The position numbers and the translations under genes were made by a program. Under the pieces are notes generated by a model. It ran no database searches and had not been told where the DNA came from. It saw only the letters and a program-made list of their open reading frames with translations. Shown here one piece after another: positions 44,268 through 53,151 of a DNA stretch of 64,000 nucleotides; positions within the stretch are counted from its first letter, which is position 1; every line of letters starts with the position of its first letter. This DNA is from Mycobacterium bourgelatii (lineage in GTDB: Bacteria; Actinomycetota; Actinomycetes; Mycobacteriales; Mycobacteriaceae), in contig NZ_BLKZ01000001.1 of NCBI RefSeq assembly GCF_010723575.1, positions 1,240,001 through 1,304,000 on the forward strand, read 5' to 3'.

Positions 44268-45107
44268 GTGACCCTGTCCGACTCCGTGGTCGGAACCACG
44301 TTGGAATCGACGACCTTTCAGTGGGATCAGACCGATGTAATCCTCTACGCGCTAGGGGTCGGTGCTCGCCCCCCGGCCGAGCTGGCCCTGCTGAACGAGG
44401 CGTTGGGTCCGGCGGTACTGCCAACCTTTGCGCTCATTGCCAATTGGTGGGCCGTCAAGGATCTGCGGTCCGTCCTTGACCTCGGTACGTTTCCGATCGT
44501 GCACTCCGCGCAAGCGCTGGAACTGCACCGGCCGATCGGGCCGTGCGGTGAACTGAGCGTGCAGGCCACGGTGTCTGCGGTGTGGGACACGGGCAAGCAT
44601 GGCGCCGTGGAGCTGACCGGCCACGGCACCGACGCGGACGGCACCGTTTTCGTAACCCGATCACAGACGATGGTATTGGGCGCAGGCGGTTTCGGCGGTA
44701 CCCGTGGACCCGCACCGCAGCCGGATCCGGACGTCGCGCCGGACACATTCTTCGAGGACGTCATCCGTCCGGAGCAGGCGGCGATCTATCGGCTGTCCGG
44801 CGACCGCAATCAGCTGCACATCGACCCAGAGGCGGCCCGCAAGTACGGCTTCGACGACGTCTTCCTGCACGGGTTGTGCACGCTGGGATTCGCCGCGCGT
44901 GCCGTCATCAACACCATTGGCGGCGGTGACCCGCAAGCCTTGACGTCCGTGAGCTGCCGGTTCGCCAAGCCGGTCAAGCTGGATGCCCCACTGCGCACCG
45001 AGATCTGGCAAACCGGAGACTCCGTGCGTTTCCGGACCCTGCAGGGTGATGTCGTGGCGTTGAGTTCTGGCACCGCTGCCGTAGCGGGTGTCGTGGCAGG
45101 GGTTTGA
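44268..45107 (+). CDS. MaoC-type 2-enoyl-CoA hydratase (double hotdog)
   Basis: A 279-residue double-hotdog hydratase. The second half has the hydratase 2 motif YRLSGDRNQLHIDPEAA, with Asp and His spaced as in MFE-2 and ChsH3-type enzymes; the first half (residues 1-140) is the catalytically silent repeat. It makes (R)-3-hydroxyacyl-CoA from trans-2-enoyl-CoA, suited to bulky acyl chains. GTG 44268 has GGGAG 5 bases upstream. It leads a seven-gene plus-strand operon that ends at 50736. Confidence 0.9.
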   Translation: MTLSDSVVGTTLESTTFQWDQTDVILYALGVGARPPAELALLNEALGPAVLPTFALIANWWAVKDLRSVLDLGTFPIVHSAQALELHRPIGPCGELSVQATVSAVWDTGKHGAVELTGHGTDADGTVFVTRSQTMVLGAGGFGGTRGPAPQPDPDVAPDTFFEDVIRPEQAAIYRLSGDRNQLHIDPEAARKYGFDDVFLHGLCTLGFAARAVINTIGGGDPQALTSVSCRFAKPVKLDAPLRTEIWQTGDSVRFRTLQGDVVALSSGTAAVAGVVAGV

Positions 45108-45109
45108 TT

Positions 45110-45742
45110 GTGGATCAACGACGGGCCCGTGGACTGCGCAACCGCCAGGCGCTGATACATGCTGCGCTGGAACTATTTGCCGTGCATGGCTACGAGGCGA
45201 CCACCGTCGAACAGATTTCTGCTGCCGCGGGCGTGGCGCCGCGCACGTTCTTCCGTCACTTCGCCACCAAGGATGACATCCTGTTCGACGGATATGTCGA
45301 ACGGCTCCGCGAGGCCACCCGCCGGTTTCGCGCCTCGCGCTCAAGCTCATTGTGGGGGGCGCTCTTCGAGGCGTCTTCGGCTGTGGCAGAGGCGATTATG
45401 AACCAGCCGGAGATTTTCGTGGTTCGCGCGCGGATGTACCACAGCGTGCCGCCATTGCGCGCGACCATGTTGCGGATCAACGAGGACTGGATCGACCAGC
45501 TCACCGCCGAGGTTGCCCGGTGGCTGAACAGCGATGCGGATTCAGACCTACGGCCCCGACTGGCGGCGGCGTTGATCAACGGTGCTAACCGCGCTGCCAT
45601 TGATGCGTGGGTCGCCGGTGGTGGGGAGGGTGATCTGTGCGAATTGATGGCCGAGTCCGTGAAACTGGTGCGGCCGTCCATCGAGGCGATCGAGAGCTCA
45701 GCATCGACCGGAGGACAGGGAGGTGGACAGCGTGTCGGCTGA
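45110..45742 (+). CDS. TetR-family regulator, MftR-like
   Basis: A 210-residue TetR protein. The DNA-binding part ALELFAVHGYEATTVEQIS followed by AAAGVAPRTFFRHFATKDDIL matches the subgroup that includes the mycofactocin regulator MftR and other acyl-CoA-responsive repressors. GTG 45110 gives better spacing to the AGGGG site than TTG 45104, which overlaps the MaoC stop. Lying inside the operon it may sense a CoA intermediate and control its own promoter region at 44213-44267. Confidence 0.83.
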   Translation: MDQRRARGLRNRQALIHAALELFAVHGYEATTVEQISAAAGVAPRTFFRHFATKDDILFDGYVERLREATRRFRASRSSSLWGALFEASSAVAEAIMNQPEIFVVRARMYHSVPPLRATMLRINEDWIDQLTAEVARWLNSDADSDLRPRLAAALINGANRAAIDAWVAGGGEGDLCELMAESVKLVRPSIEAIESSASTGGQGGGQRVG

Positions 45743-46481
45743 AGCCCGTCCGCTCGCGGTCGTCACCGGAGGAGCACGGGGGATTGGGGAAGCGATTGTC
45801 GCGGAACTGATATCCGCCGGCCACCGGGTGGTCGTCGTGGATATCAATGCGAAAGCCATTGCACGGGCTAGTGACTCGGATGCCGCCCGAGCGGGATTAC
45901 TCATCCCGCTGGCGTTGTCCATCACCGACCGTGCCGCGGTGGAAGATGCATTGGCCGGCCTGGCCGAGCAACATGGGCCCGTCAGCGCGCTGGTCAACAA
46001 CGCCGGGATGACGCTATCGGGATCGTTTCTCGATCAAACCGATGAGGACTGGGACCGCATCGTCGATGTCAACCTCAAAGGCACATTCGTCGTCTCGCAG
46101 GTTGCCGCCCGACAGATGGTGGCTGAAGGTGGTGGGTCGATCGTCAACATCAGTTCGGTGTCGGCCCACGGTGTGCGGACCGGTCCGCCGGCGTATGCGG
46201 CCGCCAAGGCCGGAGTGGAAGGCCTGAGCCGGCTGATGGCCGTGCAGTTGGGGGAGCATGGCATACGGGTGAACACGTTGGTTGTCGGGACCACGGCGAC
46301 TCCGTGGCTGTTGTCGCGAAAAAGCGAGGAAGAGTTGGCGAAGATGCGTCAGAGCACCCTGACCGGTCAACTCGGCGACCCGGGTGATGTCGCCGGAGTG
46401 GCGGTCTTCCTGTGCTCACCGGCAGCCAAACACATTACCGGGCAGTTGATTTCGGTGTCGGGGGGGCAATGGATGCCGTGA
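45732..46481 (+). CDS. SDR-family oxidoreductase (FabG-like)
   Basis: A 249-residue classical SDR: TGGARGIG for NAD(P), NNAGM in strand 4, catalytic Ser in NISSVSA and PAYAAAK. It most resembles FabG-type 3-oxoacyl reductases, which in this operon would act as 3-hydroxyacyl-CoA dehydrogenase following MaoC. GTG 45732 lies 8 bases after GGGAGG; GTG 45723 is the alternative. It overlaps the TetR gene and the crotonase gene. Confidence 0.86.
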   Translation: MSAEARPLAVVTGGARGIGEAIVAELISAGHRVVVVDINAKAIARASDSDAARAGLLIPLALSITDRAAVEDALAGLAEQHGPVSALVNNAGMTLSGSFLDQTDEDWDRIVDVNLKGTFVVSQVAARQMVAEGGGSIVNISSVSAHGVRTGPPAYAAAKAGVEGLSRLMAVQLGEHGIRVNTLVVGTTATPWLLSRKSEEELAKMRQSTLTGQLGDPGDVAGVAVFLCSPAAKHITGQLISVSGGQWMP

Positions 46482-47293
46482 ATGTCGAGCAAGACGGTCG
46501 CAGGGAGTCGAGGTCAGGGGATGCCGTGGAACTGAAGAGAATCCTGTTCGAGGTCAGCGAGCACGTCGCGACGATTACCATCAACCGTCCGGAGCGACTC
46601 AACGCCACCGATGACCTGACCCGTACCGAACTCGGCATTGCGTGGGCGCGGGTGCGCGACGACCCCGACATCCGGGTCGCCATCATCACCGGTGCCGGCG
46701 ACCGCGCTTTTTCTGCGGGGCAGGACGTTCGGGCCACCGCGGAAAGCGGCATCCGCAATAAGGTTCCGGGTTCGCGACTGCACCACAACGTGTGGAAACC
46801 GGTCATCTGCGCGCTCAACGGAATGGCGGTCGGCGGCGGCCTCCATCAGGTCGCCGACTCCGACTTGATCATCGCTGCCGAACATGCGGAACTGATCGAC
46901 ACGCACCTTGCCGTCGGCAACGTATTCGCGCTCGAGGCCGCCGTGTTGCTGCGCCGGATGCCGCTGTCGATGGTCATGCAACTCGCGCTGATGACCAAGA
47001 AGGGGCGCATCAGCGCCCAACGGGCCCACGAGATCGGTTTGATCAACGAAGTCGTACCGGCCGATCGCCTGCAGCAACGGGCACGCGAAATCGCGCTCGA
47101 CATCGTCAAGCTTTCGCCGGCCACAGTGCAGGCGTCTATCAAGGCGATGTGGGCCACCCTCGACGTGGGACTGCACGCGGCCCACGACGTGGCGTACCGC
47201 TACGTGCTGCAGCACCAGTTGACTCACCCCGACTACCGGGAAGGGATGCTGGCCTTCGCCGAGAAACGTGAACCGCGATGGGTCGTTGAATGA
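46478..47293 (+). CDS. Enoyl-CoA hydratase/isomerase family protein
   Basis: A 271-residue crotonase. DRAFSAGQDVRA and GMAVGGGLHQVADSDLIIAAE are the oxyanion strands; THLAVGNVFALEAAVLLRRM the active-site region, which lacks the usual second Glu. GTG 46478 overlaps the SDR stop by 4 bases; later GTG codons exist at the ELKRILF segment. It lies between SDR and FadD genes in one operon. Confidence 0.87.
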   Translation: MNVEQDGRRESRSGDAVELKRILFEVSEHVATITINRPERLNATDDLTRTELGIAWARVRDDPDIRVAIITGAGDRAFSAGQDVRATAESGIRNKVPGSRLHHNVWKPVICALNGMAVGGGLHQVADSDLIIAAEHAELIDTHLAVGNVFALEAAVLLRRMPLSMVMQLALMTKKGRISAQRAHEIGLINEVVPADRLQQRAREIALDIVKLSPATVQASIKAMWATLDVGLHAAHDVAYRYVLQHQLTHPDYREGMLAFAEKREPRWVVE

Positions 47294-48957
47294 CCCAGCC
47301 CCGTCAGCCGAGCCAGCCCCGGCGAACATTCAGCTACGACCCACTGCCATACCCGGCGGTCATTCCGGCAATGCTGGCCGATGTGGTTGCCGCCCATGGC
47401 GGTAACGACTTCATCGTCTCCGCGGTGGGCGACGGCAACGTCGCGCGGATCACCTACGCGCAGGCTGATTTCCAATCCGCAACCATGGCGCGCAAACTCA
47501 TTGCTGCAGGTGTTACCAAGGGCGTTCGGGTCGGAGTGATTGCCCCGAACGGGCCCGAGTTCGTCGTGGCTCTTCTTGCCGCGACCCGAATCGGTGCGGT
47601 GGCGGTGCCGATCAACACGTTCTTTCAGGCGCAAGAGCTGCGGTGGGTACTCCGCGACGCCGACATCCACACCTTGCTGTCGGTCGATTCGCTGTTGGGC
47701 AAGGATATGTTGGCGCGGGTGTCCGATGCGGTCGGGCCCGCCGACAGGCTTCCGACCCCAGATGGGCAGCTGGCTGTGGCGCGACTCCCGCAGTTGCGCA
47801 ACGTCTTACCGCTCGGTGAAACCAGTCGAAGTTGGCCGACGAACTGGCCCCAGCCGGTGCCCGAAGCCTTCCTGCGGGCATGCGAAGCCACGGTGCGACC
47901 GTCCGACGATCTCGTCATCATCTACACATCGGGGAGTACGTCGGATCCCAAGGGCATCATTCACACTCACGCGACCGTGATCACCCATTCGCGTTTCATC
48001 GCCACCCAGCACGAGTGGAAACCGCATGACCGGGTCTACGTTCCCATGACTTTCTTCTGGGTTGCCGGGCTGGTTTTCGGCCTGTTGGGACCCATGCAAA
48101 CCGGGCTGACGATACTCACCGAGCACAGATTCGACGCCGGCGAAGCGTTACGTCTGCTCGAATCCGAACGAGCCACCTACGCAACGGGTTTCCCGCATGT
48201 CGGGACGGCGCTCGCGAACCACCCCGACTTCGCGTCCACCGATCTGTCCAGCCTGCGCGAGGGATACCATCAGGTGCTGCTACCGCCCGAATCGCGTGCC
48301 GCAGATCCCTCGTTGCGGACAACGCAACTCGGTATGACCGAAACGTGCAGTTCGCACACATGGTGGCCGCCGCACGAACCGCTTCCGGAGGCAAAGCGCG
48401 GCTCGCTTGGTATCTCCGGACCCGGCTACGAGCACCGCATCGTCGACGAAACCGGTGCGGTGGTGCCAGACGGCACTGTCGGAGAGATCTGCGTGCGGGG
48501 CGCTGCCATGATGCGTGGCATGGTCGGACGTCAGCACGCCGAACTGTTTGACGCCGACGGCTGGTATCACACCAGGGATGCCGGGTACCTCGACGACGAC
48601 GGGTTCCTGTACTTCACCGGGCGTGGCGACGAGATGATCAAGACATCAGGAGCCAATGTCGCACCCCTGGAGGTGGAAGCGGTGCTCGCCCGTATCGACG
48701 GGGTCCGGATCGCTTACGTCGTAGGCGTTCCCGACCCAGACAAGGGTGCATTGGTCTGCGCCGTCGTCGTGCTCAACCAAGGACGCCAAGCCTCGGCGGA
48801 AGAACTCACCGCGGCATGCCGAAAAGAACTGGCAGCATACAAGATCCCAAAAAGATGGGTCATCCTGCCCGACACGGACAAGTTGCCTTACACCACCACA
48901 AACAAGATCGACAAGAATCGGCTGGTGCAGCGGCTCACGTCAGGAGAGCTGACGTGA
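47290..48957 (+). CDS. Acyl-CoA synthetase (FadD-type, AMP-forming)
   Basis: A 555-residue acid-CoA ligase. IIYTSGSTSDPKGIIHTH is the ATP loop, GMTETCSSHTWWPP the second motif, TGRGDEMIKTSGANVAP the hinge and PYTTTNKIDKN contains the catalytic lysine. It is longer than the 41592 ligase and only distantly similar, so the two probably activate different acids. The ATG overlaps the crotonase stop (ATGA) and the stop overlaps the NTF2-like GTG. Confidence 0.9.
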   Translation: MTQPRQPSQPRRTFSYDPLPYPAVIPAMLADVVAAHGGNDFIVSAVGDGNVARITYAQADFQSATMARKLIAAGVTKGVRVGVIAPNGPEFVVALLAATRIGAVAVPINTFFQAQELRWVLRDADIHTLLSVDSLLGKDMLARVSDAVGPADRLPTPDGQLAVARLPQLRNVLPLGETSRSWPTNWPQPVPEAFLRACEATVRPSDDLVIIYTSGSTSDPKGIIHTHATVITHSRFIATQHEWKPHDRVYVPMTFFWVAGLVFGLLGPMQTGLTILTEHRFDAGEALRLLESERATYATGFPHVGTALANHPDFASTDLSSLREGYHQVLLPPESRAADPSLRTTQLGMTETCSSHTWWPPHEPLPEAKRGSLGISGPGYEHRIVDETGAVVPDGTVGEICVRGAAMMRGMVGRQHAELFDADGWYHTRDAGYLDDDGFLYFTGRGDEMIKTSGANVAPLEVEAVLARIDGVRIAYVVGVPDPDKGALVCAVVVLNQGRQASAEELTAACRKELAAYKIPKRWVILPDTDKLPYTTTNKIDKNRLVQRLTSGELT

Positions 48958-49622
48958 CCGAGGAGGGGACGCTGGCCGAACTGCAGGCGCGTATCGCGCG
49001 ACTGGAGGCCCTTGACGAGATCCGACAACTGGCGGCCAAATACGCGGTGGCCCTGGACATGCGCGACTTCAACAGCTTGGCCAATCTTTTCGTCGACGAC
49101 GTCGGCCTACCGGGCAAGCGCCAAGGCCGTGCGGCGATGCGGGAGTGGTACGACACTGAGATCCGGCGCTCGCTGATAGGCAGCGCCCACGGGATTCTCG
49201 GCCATGTGATCGACATCCACGACGCCGACACCGCCAGCGGGCTCGTGTACTCACGCAATGACCTCGAGACCGAATCGGCCTGGGTCATCGAGCTGTTGGC
49301 GTATCTGGACTCATACGTGCGGCGCGACGGCCATTGGTACTTTCTGCGGCGCACACCGCTGTTCTGGTATCAGAGCGACATCACCGATCCACCCGTCGGG
49401 CCACACAAGATCCGCTGGCCGGGCGCCGCGCGCCACGACGGTGCATTCCACGATGCATTCCCGTCCTGGGAGGAGTTCTGGAATGCCGACCCGGGACGTT
49501 TCGACGCACCCGTGCCCGCTCCGGCTCCCGTAGGGGAGTGGTTACGCACCCTGCGTCGTGGTGCCGACGTACCGCGGGTTAACCCCACCGGTCGAGCGGG
49601 AGATTCGAATGACCGGCACTAA
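48954..49622 (+). CDS. NTF2-like (SnoaL) protein
   Basis: A 222-residue protein with an N-terminal helix (TLAELQARIARLEALDEIRQ) leading into the NTF2 fold (LAAKYAVALDMRDFNSLANLF) and a long C-terminal extension with WEEFWNADPGRF. Of the three NTF2-like proteins here it is closest in layout to the 29131 protein, with similar DIRQLA/EIHQLA starts and a WYFLRR/WCFLHRR strand. GTG 48954 overlaps the FadD stop. Confidence 0.82.
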   Translation: MTEEGTLAELQARIARLEALDEIRQLAAKYAVALDMRDFNSLANLFVDDVGLPGKRQGRAAMREWYDTEIRRSLIGSAHGILGHVIDIHDADTASGLVYSRNDLETESAWVIELLAYLDSYVRRDGHWYFLRRTPLFWYQSDITDPPVGPHKIRWPGAARHDGAFHDAFPSWEEFWNADPGRFDAPVPAPAPVGEWLRTLRRGADVPRVNPTGRAGDSNDRH

Positions 49623-50736
49623 CTTGAATTTCGCCTTCACCGACGAGCAGAACGAGTTGCGTCGAACGGTGCGTTCGTTCCTGGAGGTCAAGGCCAGCGA
49701 GGCGCAGGTTCGTCGACACATGGAATTGCCGCTCGGGTACGACCCGGCCCTGTGGGCACAAATGTCCGATGAGTTGGGCCTGACCGGGCTGGCCATCCCG
49801 GAAGAGTTCGGGGGCCACGGTTTCACCTTTGTCGAACTCGGCATCGTCGTGGAGGAAATGGGCCGGGCTCTGCTGCCGTCGCCGTATTTCGCATCCATAG
49901 TCCTGGGGGCCAACCTGCTCCTCCATTGCGGCGATGATGCGGCACGCCACCGCTACCTCCCGGGAATCGCATCGGGCACCACCGTCGCGACCCTGGCGGT
50001 CACCGAGGAATCCGGTCGTTGGACGCCCGACGCAGTCCAACTGCGGGCGCGCAGGGAAGGCGACGAGTGGTTGCTGGACGGCGCCAAGACGTATGTGCTT
50101 GATGGTTGTGCCGCCGAGGTGCTGTTCGTGGCTGCTCGGACGGATACCGGCCTCTCGCTGTTCGCGGTCGACCGGTTCGGGCGCGTCGTGCGCCGGCAGC
50201 TGTCGACCCTGGATCCGACCCGCAGGCAGGCCCGTGTCGAATTCGATTCCACTCCAGCTACTTTGGTCGGGACGGAGGGTAACGCCTGGCCGGTGCTGAT
50301 GCGGACCCTGGCGCTCGGCTCTGCGGCGCTGGCGACCGAGCAGGTCGGCGGGGCGCAGCGCTGCCTCGAGATGTCTGTGGATTATGCAAAGGTGCGCAAA
50401 CAGTTCGGTAAGCCCATCGGGTCTTTCCAGGCCATTCGGCACAAGTGCGCCGACGTGTTCGTCGATGTCGAATGCGCGCGCGGCGTTGCGCATTACGCGG
50501 TGCGCGCGGCGGCTCAGCTCTCGGAGGAACTTCCGGCGGTGGCGTCGCTGGCCAAGGCCTGCAGTTCGGATGCGTATGCGCGTGCCGCGGCGGCAAGTAT
50601 TCAGATTCACGGCGGGATTGGCTTTACTTGGGAGCATCCCGCGCATCTGTACTACAAGCGCGCGAAATCCTCCGGGCACCTACTCGGCGACGCCAACTTT
50701 CACCGCGCACTGCTCGCCGACGAGGTCGGGATCTAA
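49609..50736 (+). CDS. Acyl-CoA dehydrogenase, small-type, without adjacent partner
   Basis: A 375-residue acyl-CoA dehydrogenase-like protein: MTGTNLNFAFTDEQNELRR, VTEESGRWTPDA in place of the TEP-GS-D segment, VRKQFGKPIGSFQAIRH, and IQIHGGIGFTWEHPAHLYYKRA. The last block marks the partner-type subunit. ATG 49609 with GGGAG upstream was preferred to GTG 49558. No large subunit gene is adjacent; 33612 is the best candidate in the window. It is the last gene of the 44268 operon. Confidence 0.88.
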   Translation: MTGTNLNFAFTDEQNELRRTVRSFLEVKASEAQVRRHMELPLGYDPALWAQMSDELGLTGLAIPEEFGGHGFTFVELGIVVEEMGRALLPSPYFASIVLGANLLLHCGDDAARHRYLPGIASGTTVATLAVTEESGRWTPDAVQLRARREGDEWLLDGAKTYVLDGCAAEVLFVAARTDTGLSLFAVDRFGRVVRRQLSTLDPTRRQARVEFDSTPATLVGTEGNAWPVLMRTLALGSAALATEQVGGAQRCLEMSVDYAKVRKQFGKPIGSFQAIRHKCADVFVDVECARGVAHYAVRAAAQLSEELPAVASLAKACSSDAYARAAAASIQIHGGIGFTWEHPAHLYYKRAKSSGHLLGDANFHRALLADEVGI

Positions 50737-50739
50737 AGC

Positions 50740-51549
50740 TTAGAAGTCGGTGCCCCCATCGATGTTGATGGCCGCACCGGTCATGAAGGCCGCCCGCTCA
50801 CCCAGTAGGAATGCAATCAGTTCGCCCGCTTCGTTCGGTAGGCCGCCACGACCCAGGGCGACCCGCATGTTCCAGTCTGGATTGCTTGCCAGATGCGTGT
50901 AGATCGCGTCTTTTTCTGGCACACCGTATTCCGCCGCGCGCTGGGCGCGAATGAAGTCGTTCACTTCGGTGTCGAACAGACCCGGGCACACCGTGTTCAC
51001 CCGGATACCGTCTGGGCCGTGCGTTTTGGCCAGAATCTTCGACAGCGTCAGCACCGCGGCTTTGAGCGCGTTATAGGGCGGAATCAAGATCTTGGGTGCC
51101 CTGACGGAATACGCGGCCGTGGTCACGATCGTTCCGCCTCCGTTGCGCTGCAAGTGCGGAATGATCGCGCGACAGGAGCGGACCGTCCCCATAAGGATCA
51201 ACTGGTAGTACCAGTCCCACGACTCGTCGCCGTGTTCGAGGAATGGGCCCTGCTGATTCATCGGGCCCGCGGTGACGGCGAGCCCCCGGAGCGGACCCAG
51301 CGCGGCAGCCGCCTGGTCGATGGCGCGCTGGACACTATCGCCGGTGGCGGCAACGTCAACGGCGATGCCGACCGCAGCTACACCGTGCTGGTCGCTCAAC
51401 TGCGCGGCCCGGTCGCTGGCACGAGTCCCGTCGCGAGCCAACAGCGCCACGTTGGCTCCATTACCAGCGAGTTGCTCGGCGGCCGCGAACCCGATTCCGG
51501 TGGTGCCACCCACCAGAACGAAGTTGCGCTCCGCTACGCCCAGGTCCAC
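50740..51549 (-). CDS. SDR-family oxidoreductase
   Basis: A 269-residue SDR with a modified cofactor loop (VGGTTGIG, Val for Thr), and AVTAGPM in place of NNAG. The catalytic set is present: Ser in TTAAYSV and Tyr-Lys in PPYNALKAA. GTG 51549 with AAGGGACGG upstream is the likely start. It is convergent with the FadE gene at 3 bp and divergent from the TetR gene at 51754. The altered strand-4 motif suggests an unusual substrate. Confidence 0.83.
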   Translation of the reverse strand: MDLGVAERNFVLVGGTTGIGFAAAEQLAGNGANVALLARDGTRASDRAAQLSDQHGVAAVGIAVDVAATGDSVQRAIDQAAAALGPLRGLAVTAGPMNQQGPFLEHGDESWDWYYQLILMGTVRSCRAIIPHLQRNGGGTIVTTAAYSVRAPKILIPPYNALKAAVLTLSKILAKTHGPDGIRVNTVCPGLFDTEVNDFIRAQRAAEYGVPEKDAIYTHLASNPDWNMRVALGRGGLPNEAGELIAFLLGERAAFMTGAAINIDGGTDF

Positions 51550-51618
51550 CCGCCGTCCCTTCTGCGCGCATCGTCCCGGGGCCACGGCATATGCCCCGGA
51601 TCAGCATCCTGAACAACA

Positions 51619-51637
51619 GAACGAATTATGTCATAAT
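51619..51637. promoter_or_regulatory. Imperfect ACA-N5-TGT site in a divergent region
   Basis: ACG-AATTA-TGT (51621-51631) has one mismatch; the overlapping ATTATG-T-CATAAT (51625-51637) is a perfect dyad. On the minus strand CGTTC is followed by TGTTGT, close to the TATTGT -10 seen elsewhere, facing the SDR gene; the TetR gene at 51754 lies on the other side. Confidence 0.5.
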
Positions 51638-51753
51638 GATTACCGCTATCGCGGGTCGCGCAGGGCGGTGCTGCGGCTGGCGGAACAATAGGCGCACGTT
51701 TGTCGCGTGGCACGACTATTGGCGAGCGGGTTAGCGTGGCGCGAGGAGCGAGA

Positions 51754-52365
51754 ATGTCGACGGAACGGATCAGCGCAGAGCCCGACTCGGCCGACGAGTT
51801 CGACCGCAGGGACCAGATCCTTGAGGCGGCGAACGAATGCTTCGCCCAACTCGGTATTCAGCGGACCAGTGTTCAGGACGTTGCCCGAGTGGCGAGCGTC
51901 TCGCGCGGTACGGTGTACCGCTATTTCGAGGACCGTAATGTGTTGATCGGTGCCGCGATTGAGTTCGGTGCGCAGCGTTTCTACCGTGAGGTCGCTACTG
52001 CCATGGCAGCAAAGACCACCCTCGCCGAGCAGGTCGGTGCCATGGCGGAAACGCATGCGCGAATACTTCTCGACCATCGCACGCGCAACCGTCTGATGGC
52101 TGATGACGCGGAGTTGATGCGGATAATCATCTCCGACGGGGATACGGCTGTTCGCCGTTCGACGGCATTTCTGATGCCCTATGTCCGCGATGCACGTGAA
52201 CGAGGCGAGGTCGGCGCCGGCGTCGACGTCGCTGCCGCCAGCGAATGGCTGGCTCGGATCATCTACTCGTTCGCTACCGTCAACGAGGCGCAGACATTCG
52301 ACATGTCCAAACCGGATACCGTCGGTCGCTATGTCGAGACCTTCGCCGTCAACGGCCTCCGGTGA
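51754..52365 (+). CDS. TetR-family regulator, paralogue 1
   Basis: A 203-residue TetR protein with the helix-turn-helix VQDVARVASVSRGTVYRYFEDRNVLI. It is the same length as, and by eye about three-quarters identical to, the protein from 54981, including QLGIQRTSVQDVAR, EHRTRNRLMADD-like and the shared end FAVNGLR. ATG 51754 has GAGGAGCGAG upstream. A site of the recurring element lies in its upstream region, so it is a candidate for the shared regulator. The SDR gene overlaps its stop. Confidence 0.88.
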   Translation: MSTERISAEPDSADEFDRRDQILEAANECFAQLGIQRTSVQDVARVASVSRGTVYRYFEDRNVLIGAAIEFGAQRFYREVATAMAAKTTLAEQVGAMAETHARILLDHRTRNRLMADDAELMRIIISDGDTAVRRSTAFLMPYVRDARERGEVGAGVDVAAASEWLARIIYSFATVNEAQTFDMSKPDTVGRYVETFAVNGLR

Positions 52366-53141
52366 GCAGAGCCATGGGCGAACGGACTTTGCGCGGTAAG
52401 CGTGTCGCGGTGGTCGGTGCGTCAGCCGGCATTGGGCGCGCCTTTGCCGTGCGTGCCGGCAAGGAAGGCGCGGAATTGCTTGTCGCCGCACGCCGCCAAG
52501 GACGTCTGGAGGAGGTCGTGGCCGAGGCGGGCCGGGGTAGCACGGTGACCGCCGATGTGCGCAACGCCGACGATTGCGCGCGCATCGCAGCCGCGGCTCG
52601 CGACACGCTGGGTGGCATCGACTTGCTGTTCATCTCAGTCGGTTACGCACCCTTGCGGATGTTTGTCGACACCTCCGCTGCGGACTGGTTCGACGTGATG
52701 CAGACCAACGTGGTCAGCATCCATCAGGTGATCAGGGCCTGTCTGCCGGCGCTCACACCCGGTGCGATCGTGGGCGCACTTTCCTCGGAGACGGTCGGCC
52801 AGCCCCGGCTCGGTCTCGGCGCCTATTCAACGAGCAAGGCCGCCCTGAACGAGAGTCTGAACGCTTGGCGCACCGAGCATCCCGATTTTCGTTTCTGCTG
52901 TGTCACGGTGGGGGGCACCGTGCCTACCGAGTTCACGGCGGCGTTCGACACCGAATTGCTGGGGACCGTCGTTCAGGATTGGATCGCGCGAGGTCTGCTG
53001 CAAGAGACCTTGATGACACCCGACGAGGTCGCCGACATGCTTGCCGGTGTCTTCGCCAGCGCGTTGAACTGTCCTGTCGTCAGCCCCGAGCAGCTGGTGC
53101 TGCGTCCACCCGCAGCGGTGGTGAAACCTGCAATGGCGTGA
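52362..53141 (+). CDS. SDR-family oxidoreductase
   Basis: A 259-residue SDR with VGASAGIG at the cofactor loop, VGALSSETVG around the catalytic Ser and GAYSTSKAA for Tyr-Lys. Strand 4 reads FISVGYAP instead of NNAG. GTG 52362 overlaps the TetR stop (GTGA); ATG 52374 is an alternative. The C-terminus lacks the usual GG-x-x dimer strand (VSPEQLVLRPPAAV), so it may be a diverged SDR. Confidence 0.84.
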   Translation: MSRAMGERTLRGKRVAVVGASAGIGRAFAVRAGKEGAELLVAARRQGRLEEVVAEAGRGSTVTADVRNADDCARIAAAARDTLGGIDLLFISVGYAPLRMFVDTSAADWFDVMQTNVVSIHQVIRACLPALTPGAIVGALSSETVGQPRLGLGAYSTSKAALNESLNAWRTEHPDFRFCCVTVGGTVPTEFTAAFDTELLGTVVQDWIARGLLQETLMTPDEVADMLAGVFASALNCPVVSPEQLVLRPPAAVVKPAMA

Positions 53142-53151
53142 AAGGTCAACG

